Under the pieces are notes generated by a model. It did not search any database, was not told where the DNA came from, and was given only the letters and a program-made list of their open reading frames with translations. Below, one piece after another: positions 28,567 to 38,064 of a stretch of 64,000 bases of DNA. Each line of letters starts with the position of its first letter. Within the stretch, counting starts at the first letter, position 1. Made by a program: the position numbers and the translations under genes. Source of the stretch: Bradyrhizobium sp. CSS354 (GTDB lineage Bacteria > Pseudomonadota > Alphaproteobacteria > Rhizobiales > Xanthobacteraceae); the NCBI RefSeq assembly GCF_029051725.1, contig NZ_JAACFU010000018.1, forward strand, positions 62,001 through 126,000, read 5' to 3'.

Positions 28567-29556
28567 TCACAAATTGCTCAGCCCGATCGATTTGATCAGG
28601 GGCGCGAGGCTTGCGGATGTGGCCTCGACGATGCGCTGGAATTTGTCCGGGCCTGAATCGTTGTCCGGCTCCATGCCCTGGGCGCGATAGCTCGCCAGAA
28701 GCGCCGTATCGGCCATGGCGAGCCGCGTCGCCTGCGCGATCCGATCGATGATCGCATCGTCGGTGTCCTTGGGTGCGAACAGACCGAACCATCCCTCATA
28801 CCGGATGCCGGGCATGCCGGATTCGACGGCGGTCGGGATCTCCGGCGCGCCGCTCAGCCGAGTTTCGGTGGTGACCGCAAGCAGCCTGACTTTCCCGGCT
28901 TGAGCCAGCTGCTGCAATTGAACGGACATGACGGCAATGACGAGCGATATCTGGCCGCTGACGAGGTCGTTGGTCGCCTGCGCGATGCCTCGATAGGGCA
29001 CGTGGACGATGTCCAGCGCCCCGGCCTGCTGCTTGAAGGCTTCGCCGACCAGATGGTTTCCGGTGGCGATCCCCGGCGTGCCATAGGACAGCTTTCCCGG
29101 ATTGGCTTTTGCATAGGTGATCAACTCGCGCAGGTTTGCGGCCGGCACCGAAGGATTGGTGGCGAAAACCAGCGCGCTGTTGATCAGGCGGTAGATGGCG
29201 CGGAAATCGCCAACGGAATATCCGGGATTCGCCGACGTCATGGGAATGATGACCTGCGTGCTGCCGTTGCCGAGCAGCAGCGAATAGCCGTCGGGCTCTT
29301 CGCGCGCGACCGCCGCAGTCCCGATGGCGCCGCCCGCGCCACCGATATATTCGACGAAGGTCGGCCCCAGCAGCGACGGCATCCTGTCCACCCAGGGGCG
29401 CGCGATCTGGTCACCCGATCCGCCGGCTCCGTAGGGAATCACCAGGCGAATGGGGCGAGACGGATAATCGGCGGCTTGTCCGCTACGGGGAAGCGCGGCG
29501 AGCGCCGCTGCGCTTGTCAACGCGTGCACGAATTGTCGCCGCGTGAAAGAGGTCAT
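28567..29556 (-). CDS. TctC/Bug-family solute-binding protein
   Basis: 329 residues. A twin-arginine-like leader (TRRQFVHALTSAAALAALP) precedes the Bug-family fold: YPSRPIRLVIPYGAGGSGDQIAR, then YGTPGIATGNHLVGEAF and VPYRGIAQATNDLVSGQI. Bug proteins bind carboxylates or similar anions in the periplasm. No TctA/TctB membrane partners lie beside it, which is common for orphan Bug proteins in Bradyrhizobium. Confidence 0.9.
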   Translation of the reverse strand: MTSFTRRQFVHALTSAAALAALPRSGQAADYPSRPIRLVIPYGAGGSGDQIARPWVDRMPSLLGPTFVEYIGGAGGAIGTAAVAREEPDGYSLLLGNGSTQVIIPMTSANPGYSVGDFRAIYRLINSALVFATNPSVPAANLRELITYAKANPGKLSYGTPGIATGNHLVGEAFKQQAGALDIVHVPYRGIAQATNDLVSGQISLVIAVMSVQLQQLAQAGKVRLLAVTTETRLSGAPEIPTAVESGMPGIRYEGWFGLFAPKDTDDAIIDRIAQATRLAMADTALLASYRAQGMEPDNDSGPDKFQRIVEATSASLAPLIKSIGLSNL

Positions 29557-29761
29557 GCTGGAAATTCCGGAAGTCGGCAGTCAATGTGGTGGCGGGACCG
29601 GCTCCCGGACCATGCCATCGCAGCAATCCGGCATCACAGTCAATGCTCCATCCGGATGAACCCCGGCGTCATCGCATCGTCACGTTGGCCTAACACGTTA
29701 TTTTTCAAGCATTATTTCGGCGAGCCATCCGTCCACGCAGGGCTGCCAACCCTGCCCACTG

Positions 29762-29803
29762 CTTTCGGCCAGTTTACTGTACGCCTCGTTCTGGTAGACC
29801 AAA
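29762..29803 (+). promoter_or_regulatory. 42-base element upstream of STAND regulator 1 (shared with regulator 2)
   Basis: Block 1 is CTTTCGGCCAGTTTACT and block 2 is TTCTGGTAGACCAAA, separated by 10 bases. The element at 38065-38106 has the same two blocks (16/17 and 14/15 identical) and exactly the same spacing, while the spacer differs (2/10). It ends 40 bases before the GTG start. The CCAG...CTGG halves are inverted. A shared operator or promoter is likely. Confidence 0.7.
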
Positions 29804-29843
29804 AAGTAATACCTTTTGACTCCCTTCGAGGGGGCGATGGCGC

Positions 29844-32684
29844 GTGCCAGATCGTAGCGAAGACTCGGCCATTTCCTTTGGGCCATTTCGACTGTTTCCG
29901 AAGTCCCGACTCTTGGAGAAGGAGGGCTCGCCGCTTCACGTCGGCGGCCGCGCTCTCGACATTCTCATCTTCCTTGCCGGACGCCCCGGAGAAGTCGTCG
30001 ACAAGAGAGAGCTGGTCAAGCGCATCTGGGCTGGCGTCAATGTCGACGAGGGCAGCCTGCGCTTCCATGTCGCGGCGCTGCGCAAGGCGCTCGGCGACAC
30101 CGGCAAGTCGGCCCGTTACGTCGTCAACGTGCCCGGCCGCGGCTATTGCTTTGTCGCCTCGTTCGCTCAAGCAGCTCCGCCGGCCGCCCCGCTCCCGGCC
30201 GAAACCGCCCCTCCCCGCTCCCTGCCCGCTCAGCTCACCAGGATGGTCGGCCGGGAAGATGTCATCGAGAAGATTTCGAACGGACTTTCGCTCTATCGCT
30301 TCATGACCGTCGTCGGCCCGGGCGGCATCGGCAAGACCTCGGTCGCCGTCACCGTCGGGCATCGCCGGTCCCAGGATTTCGGCGGGCGAGTCTTCTTCGT
30401 CGATTTCGGTCCGCTGAGGGATGCCAGTCACATCGCGACCACGATTGCTTCGGCGCTCGGACTGACCATCAGCGCAGAGGATCCGACGCCGGCTCTGCTG
30501 ACGCTTCTGAAGACCGGCCCGGCCCTGCTGATCTTCGACAGTTGCGAACATGTGCTGGATCATTTGGCGCCGCTCGTCGAGCGCATCGTTCGCGAGGCGC
30601 CGCAGCTTCGTGTTCTCGCAACCAGCCGCGAGTCGTTCCGCAGCGAAGGGGAGCGGATTTTTCGGCTGTTCCCGCTGGATTGTCCGCCCGAGCGCGAAGG
30701 GCTTGCTGTCGACGAGGTCCTTGCCTACCCCGCAGCTCAACTCTTTGTGGAGCGCATTGCGCAGAGCTCGGGCCCGTTCCAGCTCAGCGCGGAAGAGGCG
30801 CCGCTCGTCGCGAGCATCTGCCGACGCCTCGACGGCATCGCGCTGGCGATCGAGCTCGCGGCGGGCCGCGTCAATGCTTACGGCATCGCCGGCACGGCAT
30901 CTCTGCTCGACAGCCGCTTTTCGCTGCAATGGCGCGGCCGGCGCACCGCCGTGCCACGGCACCAGACGCTTGCCGCGGCTCTCGACTGGAGCTACGACCT
31001 TCTGCCTGCTGCGGAGAGCGCCACGCTGCGACGCCTGTCGGTCTTTGCCGGGCCTTTCGCGCCGGAGGCGGCTGCCGCGATCGCGTCCGGTGACGGCCTC
31101 AATGCATCCGAGACTCTCGAAGCGATCGACAGCCTGGTGACCAAATCGCTGATCTCGCCGTCCGGCTCGCGGACACTGCGCTATCGGCTGCTCGACACCA
31201 CGCGGACCTATGCATACGGAAAACTCAACGAGCTCGGCGAAGCCAGGCAGTTCGCGCGGCGTCATGCCGAGCATTTTCGCGATCTATTCGAGCGCGCGGA
31301 GGCCGATATTTCGACGCCGCTGCCGGAATGGCTGAGCATCTATGGCGCGGAGCTGGACAATGTGCGTGCGGCGTTGGACTGGGCGTTCGGGCCCGACGGC
31401 GAGGCGAGACTTGGTATCGCGCTGACGGCGGCCGCGGTCACGCTATGGGTGCGTCTTTCGCTGTTCGCAGAATGCCGTGAGCGCAGCAGAACGGCGCTCG
31501 CGGCGCTCGGAGACACCGCCGACGACGACCGCATCCGCATGCAGCTTCTGTCGGCGCTCGGATGGTCGCTGATGTATGGCGAGGGCCGCGCGCGCGAGGC
31601 GCGACCGATCCTCGAGACTACCCTGGAGCTTGCTGACAGGCTCGAGGACAAGGATTTTAGGCTGCGGGCGCTCTGGGGCTTGTGCATCGACCAGTTCAAC
31701 AACGGACAGTTCGGCAAAGCCCGTGCCCTCGCCGATCGCTTTGCGAACGCAGCCGCGAATTCGCCCGACAAGACCGATGTCATGCTGGGCGACCGGCTGA
31801 TGGCCGTCGCGCTGCACTATCTCGGGGACCAGAACGAGGCGCGGCTGCGCATCGACCGGGTCAATGCATCGCTGCATGTGCTGGCGGAGAAGCCGAAGAT
31901 CTTCCCGCTCGATCTGAGAATCTCGACCCAATATTTTCGGGCTCGCATCCTTTGGCTTCAGGGCCTGGCCGATCAGGCTCAGGCCCTCACGGCCAGGAAC
32001 ATCGAGGAAGGCCGCGCCAATGGCCACGCGCTGACCTTCTGCAGCGTGCTCGGACAAGCCGCCTGTCCGATCGCCTTCTGGTCCGGCGATTTCGACGCCG
32101 CGGAGCGTCACGGCGCCGAGCTGCTCGAACACACCGAACGCCACGCGATCCGGCTGTGGGGCCTGTGGGCACGCGCCTTCAACGCCGCAGTCATAGTCAA
32201 GCGCGGGGACGTCACGACCGGCCTGCCGCTGCTGCGCGAGGAGCTCAATCGCGCCGGCGATGCGCGCTTCCTGCCGCGTTTTCTGCCCCTGCTCGGCGAG
32301 CTCGCCGCGTGTTCCGGAGAGGCCGACCAGGTCGATCGCGGCCTCGACGTGATCGAGGATGTCCTGACCCGCTGCAACGACCGGCAGGAGCTCTGGTATC
32401 TGCCGGAGTTGATCCGCATCAAGGGAGAGTTGATGCTCAGGAGCGCCCGGCATTCAGAGGATGCCGAGGCGCGTTTTCGCGAGGCCATGGCCATTGCCGG
32501 CCAGCAAGGCGCGCACTTCTGGGAGCTGCGAAGCGCAGTCAGCCTGGCACGGTTGATGATCGGGGCTGGCCAGAGCGCGGAGGCTCTGGCGGTTCTCGAT
32601 CATGTCTCCGGGGCGTTTGCCGAGGGCTCAGACTTCGCCGATATGCGCGTCGCCCGCGACCTGGTCGCGCAATTGCGAACCTGA
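29844..32684 (+). CDS. OmpR-type winged-helix/STAND ATPase regulator 1
   Basis: 946 residues from a GTG at 29844; the paralogue at 38144 starts at the matching GTG. Residues 10-105 are a CadC/OmpR-type winged helix (FGPFRLFPKSRLLEKEG, ending YVVNVPGRGYCFVA). Residues 135-400 form a STAND/NB-ARC-type ATPase with Walker A GPGGIGKTS at 158-166, Walker B LLIFDSCEH at 228-236 and sensor ATSRE at 259-263. The remaining 500 residues are TPR-like helical repeats that probably sense a ligand or partner. Such proteins are MalT/AfsR-like one-component regulators. It is about 945 residues long, like its paralogue, and close in sequence throughout. The signal is unknown. Confidence 0.88.
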   Translation: MPDRSEDSAISFGPFRLFPKSRLLEKEGSPLHVGGRALDILIFLAGRPGEVVDKRELVKRIWAGVNVDEGSLRFHVAALRKALGDTGKSARYVVNVPGRGYCFVASFAQAAPPAAPLPAETAPPRSLPAQLTRMVGREDVIEKISNGLSLYRFMTVVGPGGIGKTSVAVTVGHRRSQDFGGRVFFVDFGPLRDASHIATTIASALGLTISAEDPTPALLTLLKTGPALLIFDSCEHVLDHLAPLVERIVREAPQLRVLATSRESFRSEGERIFRLFPLDCPPEREGLAVDEVLAYPAAQLFVERIAQSSGPFQLSAEEAPLVASICRRLDGIALAIELAAGRVNAYGIAGTASLLDSRFSLQWRGRRTAVPRHQTLAAALDWSYDLLPAAESATLRRLSVFAGPFAPEAAAAIASGDGLNASETLEAIDSLVTKSLISPSGSRTLRYRLLDTTRTYAYGKLNELGEARQFARRHAEHFRDLFERAEADISTPLPEWLSIYGAELDNVRAALDWAFGPDGEARLGIALTAAAVTLWVRLSLFAECRERSRTALAALGDTADDDRIRMQLLSALGWSLMYGEGRAREARPILETTLELADRLEDKDFRLRALWGLCIDQFNNGQFGKARALADRFANAAANSPDKTDVMLGDRLMAVALHYLGDQNEARLRIDRVNASLHVLAEKPKIFPLDLRISTQYFRARILWLQGLADQAQALTARNIEEGRANGHALTFCSVLGQAACPIAFWSGDFDAAERHGAELLEHTERHAIRLWGLWARAFNAAVIVKRGDVTTGLPLLREELNRAGDARFLPRFLPLLGELAACSGEADQVDRGLDVIEDVLTRCNDRQELWYLPELIRIKGELMLRSARHSEDAEARFREAMAIAGQQGAHFWELRSAVSLARLMIGAGQSAEALAVLDHVSGAFAEGSDFADMRVARDLVAQLRT

Positions 32685-32700
32685 ACGCGCGCTAACTAGC

Positions 32701-33216
32701 CTAGCCTGCCGCTGCAGCCCCGCGCCGCGGCAGTTTCCAGTCGGGGCGGATGAAGTGGCAGGTGTACCCGTCCGGATAACGTTCGAGATAATCCTGATGC
32801 TCCGGCTCGGCTTCCCAGAATTCGCCCGCGGGCGCGACCTCGGTCACGACCTTGCCAGGCCAGAGACCGGACGCCTCGACGTCTGCAATCGTATCCTTTG
32901 CGACCCGCTTCTGTTCATCGCTCGTATAGAAGATCGCCGAGCGATAGCTCGTACCCAAATCATTGCCCTGGCGGTTGAGCGTGGTCGGATCGTGGATCTG
33001 GAAGAAGAACTCCAGCATGGTCCGAAAGCTGGTCTTGGCGGGATCGAAGGTGATCTCGATCGCTTCGGCATGACCTTCATGATTGCGGTAGGTGGCATTC
33101 TTCACCGCGCCGCCGGTGTAGCCGACGCGGGTGGAAACCACGCCCGGCTGCCTGCGGATCAGATCCTGCATGCCCCAGAAGCAGCCTCCGGCCAGAATTG
33201 CGCGTTCCGTTGTCAT
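32701..33216 (-). CDS. msrA: Peptide-methionine (S)-S-oxide reductase
   Basis: 171 residues. The catalytic motif GCFWG is at 11-15, and the family stretches [20 protein letters not shown] and [17 protein letters not shown] are intact. It repairs oxidised methionine in proteins. C-terminal resolving cysteines are not evident beyond one in YTCHF. It converges with STAND regulator 1 and begins a leftward run of stress-related genes. Confidence 0.95.
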   Translation of the reverse strand: MTTERAILAGGCFWGMQDLIRRQPGVVSTRVGYTGGAVKNATYRNHEGHAEAIEITFDPAKTSFRTMLEFFFQIHDPTTLNRQGNDLGTSYRSAIFYTSDEQKRVAKDTIADVEASGLWPGKVVTEVAPAGEFWEAEPEHQDYLERYPDGYTCHFIRPDWKLPRRGAAAAG

Positions 33217-33388
33217 ATCTCCACTCCCAATTGATCCGGCTGTCCGTTCTGCATCCGTCGCATTCTATGCTTATGGCGGCCCAGCCGAAAGCCGGGCATT
33301 TGTCCATCCGGTTCCTGTCGTGGAGGCCAAAGCTTCGACGACCTCAGCTTTCCCAACCAGAACCAGATGGACATAAATTAAGCCCGCC

Positions 33389-33811
33389 CTAGATCAGCTT
33401 GGCGTCAAGCGTGATCTCGGCGTTGAGCACCTTGGACACCGGGCAGTTCTTCTCGGCCTCGCCCGCGATCCTGGCGAAACCGGCGTCGTCGAGGTTCGGC
33501 ACCTTGGCACGCAAGGTCAGCGCCGATTTGCTGATCTTGAAGCCTTTGCCTTCGGGCTCGAGGCTGACCGCGGCTTCCGTCGACAGCTCGTCCGGCGTGA
33601 AGCCGGCGAGCTGCAGGCCGAAGGCCAGCGCCATGGTGAAGCAGCCGGCATGGGCCGCCGCGATCAACTCCTCGGGATTGGTCCCCTTCTCGTTCTCGAA
33701 GCGGGTCTTGAAGGAATAAGGCGTCGCGGCGAGCACGCCGGATTCGCTCGACAGTTGACCGGTGCCATCGCGACCGGTGCCCTTCCAGACTGCTGTTGCC
33801 TTGCGGATCAT
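33389..33811 (-). CDS. OsmC/Ohr-family peroxidase
   Basis: 140 residues. The two redox cysteines are present in AAHAGCFTMAL and EKNCPVSKVL, with the N-terminal RKATAVWKGTGRDG typical of OsmC. The family reduces organic hydroperoxides using lipoyl or thiol donors. It neighbours msrA, the enoyl-CoA hydratase and the epoxide hydrolase, suggesting a reactive-compound defence group. Confidence 0.92.
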   Translation of the reverse strand: MIRKATAVWKGTGRDGTGQLSSESGVLAATPYSFKTRFENEKGTNPEELIAAAHAGCFTMALAFGLQLAGFTPDELSTEAAVSLEPEGKGFKISKSALTLRAKVPNLDDAGFARIAGEAEKNCPVSKVLNAEITLDAKLI

Positions 33812-33920
33812 CTCAATTCTCCATGTTTGATTTCAGCACCGGCGCCCAGTACGGTACGAAAGCGACATTGGCACGACCACCTGTCGCCGCTCCAACCGGC
33901 CGAGCGCCGCAGCGGTTCAG

Positions 33921-34769
33921 CTAGCTACCGATCTGTCCGACGTGGAACCCGAGCCGGTTCTCGACGTCACCAGCGCGGTGGAAGCCGCGCGACATCAGCG
34001 CCTTGATGCGGGTCTGACTCGCGGGGCGGCCGAGCGAGGCCAGGAACGCGTCCCATTCCGGCTTGATCTCGATATCCGGCGGCAGGCTTGCGACGTCGAC
34101 GAGGCGCTTGGTCTCGGCAATCGCCTCCTTGTCGAAGGACGCGATGCGCATGGCCAGCGCCTCGACGAAGCCGTCGAGCTCGGCATCCGGCAACGACCGG
34201 TTCACATAGCCGTAACGCTCGGCGAGATCGCCGTGGATGTCATCGGCGCCGAGCAGAACTTCGAGCGCGCGGCCGCGGCCCATCAGGCGCGGCAACCGCG
34301 CCATCGGCCCGCCGCCGGGCACCAGGCCCGCACCGACTTCCCATTGCGACAGAATGGCCTTTTCGCGGCTGGCAAAGCGCATATCGCTCGCGAGCGCCAG
34401 TTCGCTGCCGACGCCGGTCGCGCGGCCGCGGATCGAGGCAATCGAGACGACCGGCGCGCGGCTGAGACGCACCAGCATGTCGGGCAGCGCCTGCAGGCCG
34501 GTTGGCCCGGGCGGGATCCGAAGCGAATCCTCCAGCGGTGCGAGGAAGTCGTAGTGCGTGATGAAGAAGCCTTCGACGGCACTGTCGAACACCACGACCT
34601 TCACCTCAGGATCGGTCTCGATCGCCGTGACGACGTCGTCGAGAAGCGGAAGCTGCTTGGGGCCGAAGATGTTGACGGGGGGCATGTCGAAGGTGACGCG
34701 CCAATACGACGGCAGCCGACGTTCCACGCGGATTTGGTCGGTTGTGAATGTGCGTTCGGGGCGGTTCAT
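33921..34769 (-). CDS. Enoyl-CoA hydratase/isomerase-family protein
   Basis: 282 residues from the ATG at 34769 (AGGA lies about 8 bases upstream). The crotonase core is visible: PVNIFGPKQLPLLDDVV, SIRGRATGVGSELALASDMRFAS (oxyanion region) and the QWEVGAGLVPGGGPMARLPRLMG loop. The usual catalytic glutamates are not clearly placed (VGAGLVPGGG), so the reaction is uncertain. It follows the epoxide hydrolase gene by 62 bases and is probably in its operon. Confidence 0.82.
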   Translation of the reverse strand: MNRPERTFTTDQIRVERRLPSYWRVTFDMPPVNIFGPKQLPLLDDVVTAIETDPEVKVVVFDSAVEGFFITHYDFLAPLEDSLRIPPGPTGLQALPDMLVRLSRAPVVSIASIRGRATGVGSELALASDMRFASREKAILSQWEVGAGLVPGGGPMARLPRLMGRGRALEVLLGADDIHGDLAERYGYVNRSLPDAELDGFVEALAMRIASFDKEAIAETKRLVDVASLPPDIEIKPEWDAFLASLGRPASQTRIKALMSRGFHRAGDVENRLGFHVGQIGS

Positions 34770-34831
34770 GATTGCATTCCTATTTAGTGGGGGAAGAAGG
34801 GAACGCGCGGAAATGCGCGTCCTCGCAGGTC

Positions 34832-36145
34832 TCAGATCGACTGACGCAGCGGTCGAAAAGCGGTGCGCATTTCCGCGCAAAACAACGCAGGCTGCTCCCA
34901 GGCTGCGAAATGGCCGCCCTTGTCCAGACGGTTGTAGTGCATCAGCTTCGGATAGGCCTTCTCGGTCCAGCTGCGCGGCGCCGCATAGATCTCGTCCGGG
35001 AAGACGCTGACGGCGACCGGAATCTTGATGTGCTTGGGCTCGAAGAACACCAGCTTGTTCTCCCAGTACAGCCGCGCCGACGACACTGCGGTGTTGGTGA
35101 GCCAGTAGAGCGCGATGTTGTCGATCACGTCGTCCCGCGACAACCCTTCCGTCTTGCCGTCGAACACCCGGGCGATCATCGCGGTGCTGCGCGCATCATG
35201 GTCGAGCATCCACGACGCGAGGCCCGCCGGCGAATCCACCAGGCCATAAAGCGTCTGCGGCCGGTTCGACATCTCGATCGCGTAGCCGAGACCGTGCTTG
35301 TAGAAATCGTCGAGCTGATCGTAAGCGTAGCGCTCGTCGGCCGAGAGGTTCGACGGCCGCGATCCGCCGGGCTGAAGCGCCTTGGCGATGTCGTCCGGAA
35401 CTGTCGCGGGCATGTTGGTGTGGATGCCGAGCAGCTCCGGCGGCGCGATCACCGCCATCTGCTCCGTCACGGCATTGCCCCAATCGCCGCCTTGCGCGAC
35501 ATAGCGGCTATAGCCGAGCCGCTTCATCAGCACGATCCAGGCGCGCGCGACGCGCTGCGGATCCCAGCCCAATTCCGTCGGCTTGCCCGAAAAACCGTGA
35601 CCCGGCAACGAGGGGATCACGAGATCGAAGGCGTCCGCCGCCGTCGCGCCGTGTGCGGTGGGGTCGGTAAGCGGGCCGACGATCTTCATCTGCTCGATGA
35701 TCGAACCGGGCCAGCCATGCGTGACGATCATCGGCAGCGCATTTTCGTGACGCGAGCGAACGTGAATGAAGTGGATGTCGACGCCGTCGATCTCGGTGAC
35801 GAATTGCGGCAAGGCATTCAGCCGCGCCTCCATCTTGCGCCAGTCGTAGTCGTTCTGCCAGTAACTCACGAGCTGCTGCACTGTCGTCAGCTGCACGCCC
35901 TGTGATTGATCGGCAACGATCTCACGATCCGGCCAGCGCGTCGCCGCGAGACGGCGGCGAAGTTCGAGCAGATCCTGCTCGGGCACGCTGACGTGGAACG
36001 GGCGAACCGCCCCGCTCACGCCTGCCTTCGCGGAAAGCAGCGGCAGCAGGCTCGATACGCTTGCGGCGACCGCGGTCATCGCGGCCTGGGTCAACAGTTG
36101 ACGGCGGTCTGGATTGAGAATGTCGATACGTGCTTGCGTGGTCAT
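34832..36145 (-). CDS. Epoxide hydrolase with EHN domain, exported
   Basis: 437 residues. A leader with RRQLLTQAAMTAVAASVSSLL suggests export by a twin-arginine-like signal. The EHN domain (PFHVSVPEQDLLELRRRLAATRWP type) precedes the alpha/beta hydrolase core with HGWPGS at 143-148, nucleophile Asp221 in GGDWG and a late histidine in KGGHFAAWEQP. This is the juvenile-hormone/microsomal type epoxide hydrolase. The CTAAC triplet at 36247-36271 lies 101 bases upstream and is the likely control site. Confidence 0.9.
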   Translation of the reverse strand: MTTQARIDILNPDRRQLLTQAAMTAVAASVSSLLPLLSAKAGVSGAVRPFHVSVPEQDLLELRRRLAATRWPDREIVADQSQGVQLTTVQQLVSYWQNDYDWRKMEARLNALPQFVTEIDGVDIHFIHVRSRHENALPMIVTHGWPGSIIEQMKIVGPLTDPTAHGATAADAFDLVIPSLPGHGFSGKPTELGWDPQRVARAWIVLMKRLGYSRYVAQGGDWGNAVTEQMAVIAPPELLGIHTNMPATVPDDIAKALQPGGSRPSNLSADERYAYDQLDDFYKHGLGYAIEMSNRPQTLYGLVDSPAGLASWMLDHDARSTAMIARVFDGKTEGLSRDDVIDNIALYWLTNTAVSSARLYWENKLVFFEPKHIKIPVAVSVFPDEIYAAPRSWTEKAYPKLMHYNRLDKGGHFAAWEQPALFCAEMRTAFRPLRQSI

Positions 36146-36246
36146 GTTTGATCTCCCTGGCTTTGGTCGGTGACGCTGACCGAATTCGACATCAACGCCT
36201 CAGTTCGTCATGCAGAGAGATTGGCGCAGGCCCTGGCAATTTGCTC

Positions 36247-36271
36247 GTTATGGGTTGTTAGACCGCGTTAG
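36247..36271 (-). promoter_or_regulatory. CTAAC period-10 direct repeat, site A (epoxide hydrolase promoter)
   Basis: Read toward the epoxide hydrolase gene, the site is CTAAC-N5-CTAAC-N5-ATAAC-GAGC, three pentamers exactly 10 bases apart. It starts 101 bases before the ATG at 36145. The same arrangement and orientation occurs at three other promoters in this region. A one-turn spacing is what tandem OmpR-type winged-helix domains bind. Confidence 0.65.
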
Positions 36272-36307
36272 CCGTTGCGAGCCGCGATGCGCGCCGCAAA
36301 AGCAACA

Positions 36308-36339
36308 CGGCGCGCGATGAACTCAGTCATCGCGCGCCG
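36308..36339 (-). terminator. Hairpin terminator after the kinase-VOC operon
   Basis: A perfect 13-base stem (CGGCGCGCGATGA at 36308-36320 with its complement at 36327-36339) and a 6-base loop. On the minus strand it is followed by TGTTGCTTTTG, a weak T-rich tail. It lies 39 bases past the VOC stop codon. Confidence 0.7.
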
Positions 36340-36378
36340 CGTCGGCTTGCATCAGTCGAAGAATCTGTGCTGTCCAGC

Positions 36379-37104
36379 TCAGGATGGCAGCGGCTGGCCC
36401 GCCTGCTCGCGGACGATATAATCGGCGTACCAATCGGCCCAGTTCTCATCGTGCCCGCCGGTCCGCTTTTCGTGCTCGCCATGTGCCGCCGCCGCGCGGC
36501 GCAGTGCTGCGGCCAGCGCAGCCTGCGAAGCGAATGTCGTATCGTCGGCCGCGATCCGTCCCGGCAATCGCGACGTGACCTCCTGGAACAGCCAGCCATT
36601 GCCGTCAGGATCGCTGAACGAGGCATATGACCCGTAGCTGCCGCGCTTCGGGTCAGCACCGCTCACCCGAACGCTGCCGGAGAGATAAGGCTCGTCGGTC
36701 CCGGCGTGAACATCGCCGGCACCGTGGAATGGAGCGCTGACCTCGATGCCGCGGTCGATCAGATCCGTTCGCGCCGCCTCCAGATCGGAGACGATCAGGT
36801 ACAAGCCTCGCGCCGAGCCCGGCGCTGCCGCGGTCACGTTCCTGCCGAAGATCACCGAGCAGGCCGAGCCTGGCGGCGTGAACTGGATCACGCGCCAGTC
36901 ATTGCCGGAGGCAAAATCGGCGTCCAGTCGCCAACCGAGACGCGCGTAGAAGGCCTTGGCGCGGTCGACGTCGGACACGGGGATCACGATCACCTCGAGC
37001 CTCTGATCAACGCTACGCGATGTTGAAGGCTTGTTCGCAAATTTATCGGAAGACTTGTTGGAAGGCTTGGCCGCGGCGTCGCGGTCGATTTCGATAGTGG
37101 CCAT
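36379..37104 (-). CDS. VOC (glyoxalase/bleomycin-resistance) family protein
   Basis: 241 residues. A polar, lysine-rich N-terminus of 30 residues precedes one VOC domain: LEVIVIPVSDVDRAKAFYARLGWRLDADF, then GLYLIVSDLEAARTDLIDRGIEVSAPFH, ending ASFSDPDGNGWLFQEVT. About 70 extra residues follow, ending DWYADYIVREQAGQPLPS, a tail seen in rhizobial VOC proteins. It probably forms a dimeric metal-dependent enzyme or binder; the substrate is unknown. It is 33 bases behind the HWE kinase gene, likely in its operon. Confidence 0.85.
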   Translation of the reverse strand: MATIEIDRDAAAKPSNKSSDKFANKPSTSRSVDQRLEVIVIPVSDVDRAKAFYARLGWRLDADFASGNDWRVIQFTPPGSACSVIFGRNVTAAAPGSARGLYLIVSDLEAARTDLIDRGIEVSAPFHGAGDVHAGTDEPYLSGSVRVSGADPKRGSYGSYASFSDPDGNGWLFQEVTSRLPGRIAADDTTFASQAALAAALRRAAAAHGEHEKRTGGHDENWADWYADYIVREQAGQPLPS

Positions 37105-37137
37105 GTCGAACTCCCTGGGTTGGATCTAAGACGAGCT

Positions 37138-37809
37138 TCAAACAGCTGCGATCGGCATCACGATGGTTACGCGCGTGCCGCCTTCTCCCGCCTCGCCCAG
37201 CAGCCGGGCGTGAATGCTGCGTGCGAGTCCTTCGAGAATCCGGCTGCCGGTGCCCTGAAGCGGCCCGGTCGCGCCGATCCCGTTGTCGGCCACCGTGCAG
37301 AACCAAGCGCCATCACGATTGGCCATCTCGATGCGGATCAGCGCATCATTCCTGTTTGGGAAGGCATGCTTGGCCGCATTCGTCACCAGCTCCGTCAGCA
37401 TCAGCGCAAGCCGGTGGCATTGCGACGCCGGCAGCGTGCCGCTTTCGATCGCTGCCTCGCAGCGGATGCCCGCCGGCTCCAGCACCGCCTCGGAAATCGC
37501 TCCGCACAGGTTTTCGAAGAAGGCCGCCACCGGGATCGCCGTATGGTCGTCATTGTCGGACAGGAGTTGATAGAGCCTGCCGAAGGCGACGATGCGCCGC
37601 TCGAGCCGGTCCGCTGCAAGCGACACGTCCCTGGTGCCTGTCCTGGTGAAATCGCGGCGCACTGACGCACCCAGTATCGTCAGCGTGTTCTTCATCCGAT
37701 GATGGGATTCCCGCAGCACCAGCTCCCAATCACGCGACTGATCGTCAAGACTGGCCACAAATTGAGATCGAACGACGTCATCATTCGGCCGAGCATTGAT
37801 ACCGGACAT
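37138..37809 (-). CDS. Sensorless HWE/HisKA_2-family histidine kinase
   Basis: 223 residues. The phosphoacceptor box is RESHHRMKNTL, with ELVTNAAKHAF as N box and VADNGIGATG as G box; the final GGTRVTIVMP closes the ATPase domain. No PAS, GAF or membrane segment precedes it, so it must sense indirectly or through partners. HWE-type kinases in alphaproteobacteria often feed the PhyR general stress response, but no response regulator lies here. Site B (37878-37902) is 68 bases upstream. Confidence 0.88.
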   Translation of the reverse strand: MSGINARPNDDVVRSQFVASLDDQSRDWELVLRESHHRMKNTLTILGASVRRDFTRTGTRDVSLAADRLERRIVAFGRLYQLLSDNDDHTAIPVAAFFENLCGAISEAVLEPAGIRCEAAIESGTLPASQCHRLALMLTELVTNAAKHAFPNRNDALIRIEMANRDGAWFCTVADNGIGATGPLQGTGSRILEGLARSIHARLLGEAGEGGTRVTIVMPIAAV

Positions 37810-37877
37810 CGTAGCCTCCCGTTGGAACTAGCGCCAAACTCGGAACGGATACTGGATGCAGTTCGCGCGCATTGCTC

Positions 37878-37902
37878 GTTAGACGTTGCAAGATTCTGTT
37901 AT
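37878..37902 (-). promoter_or_regulatory. CTAAC period-10 direct repeat, site B (HWE kinase promoter)
   Basis: Toward the kinase gene it reads ATAAC-N5-CTTGC-N5-CTAAC-GAGC. The outer pentamers are exactly 20 bases apart and the middle one is degenerate. The GAGC tail matches sites A and D. It lies 68 bases before the ATG at 37809. Confidence 0.6.
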
Positions 37903-38064
37903 GATGAGGGTACGACTACCGGACTCCGAAGTGTGAGCGGGCGGTCAGCCACGCTGCCGGGGTTGTCCCGATCGCTTCGCAAGATGCTCGCGTTTGAGTA
38001 CAATTTGCGACGGATCGTCGCGCGCGAGCGGCCAATTGCCGGCACCCTCCACGCGATTTCGCCA

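Noticed and set aside
29690-29694. Single CTAAC upstream of STAND regulator 1
   Set aside because: The positions 10 bases either side (TCACG and ATTTT) do not match, so it does not meet the period-10 rule of sites A-D.
34772-35905. 377-residue open frame on the plus strand
   Set aside because: Antisense shadow of the epoxide hydrolase, whose catalytic motifs are all on the other strand.
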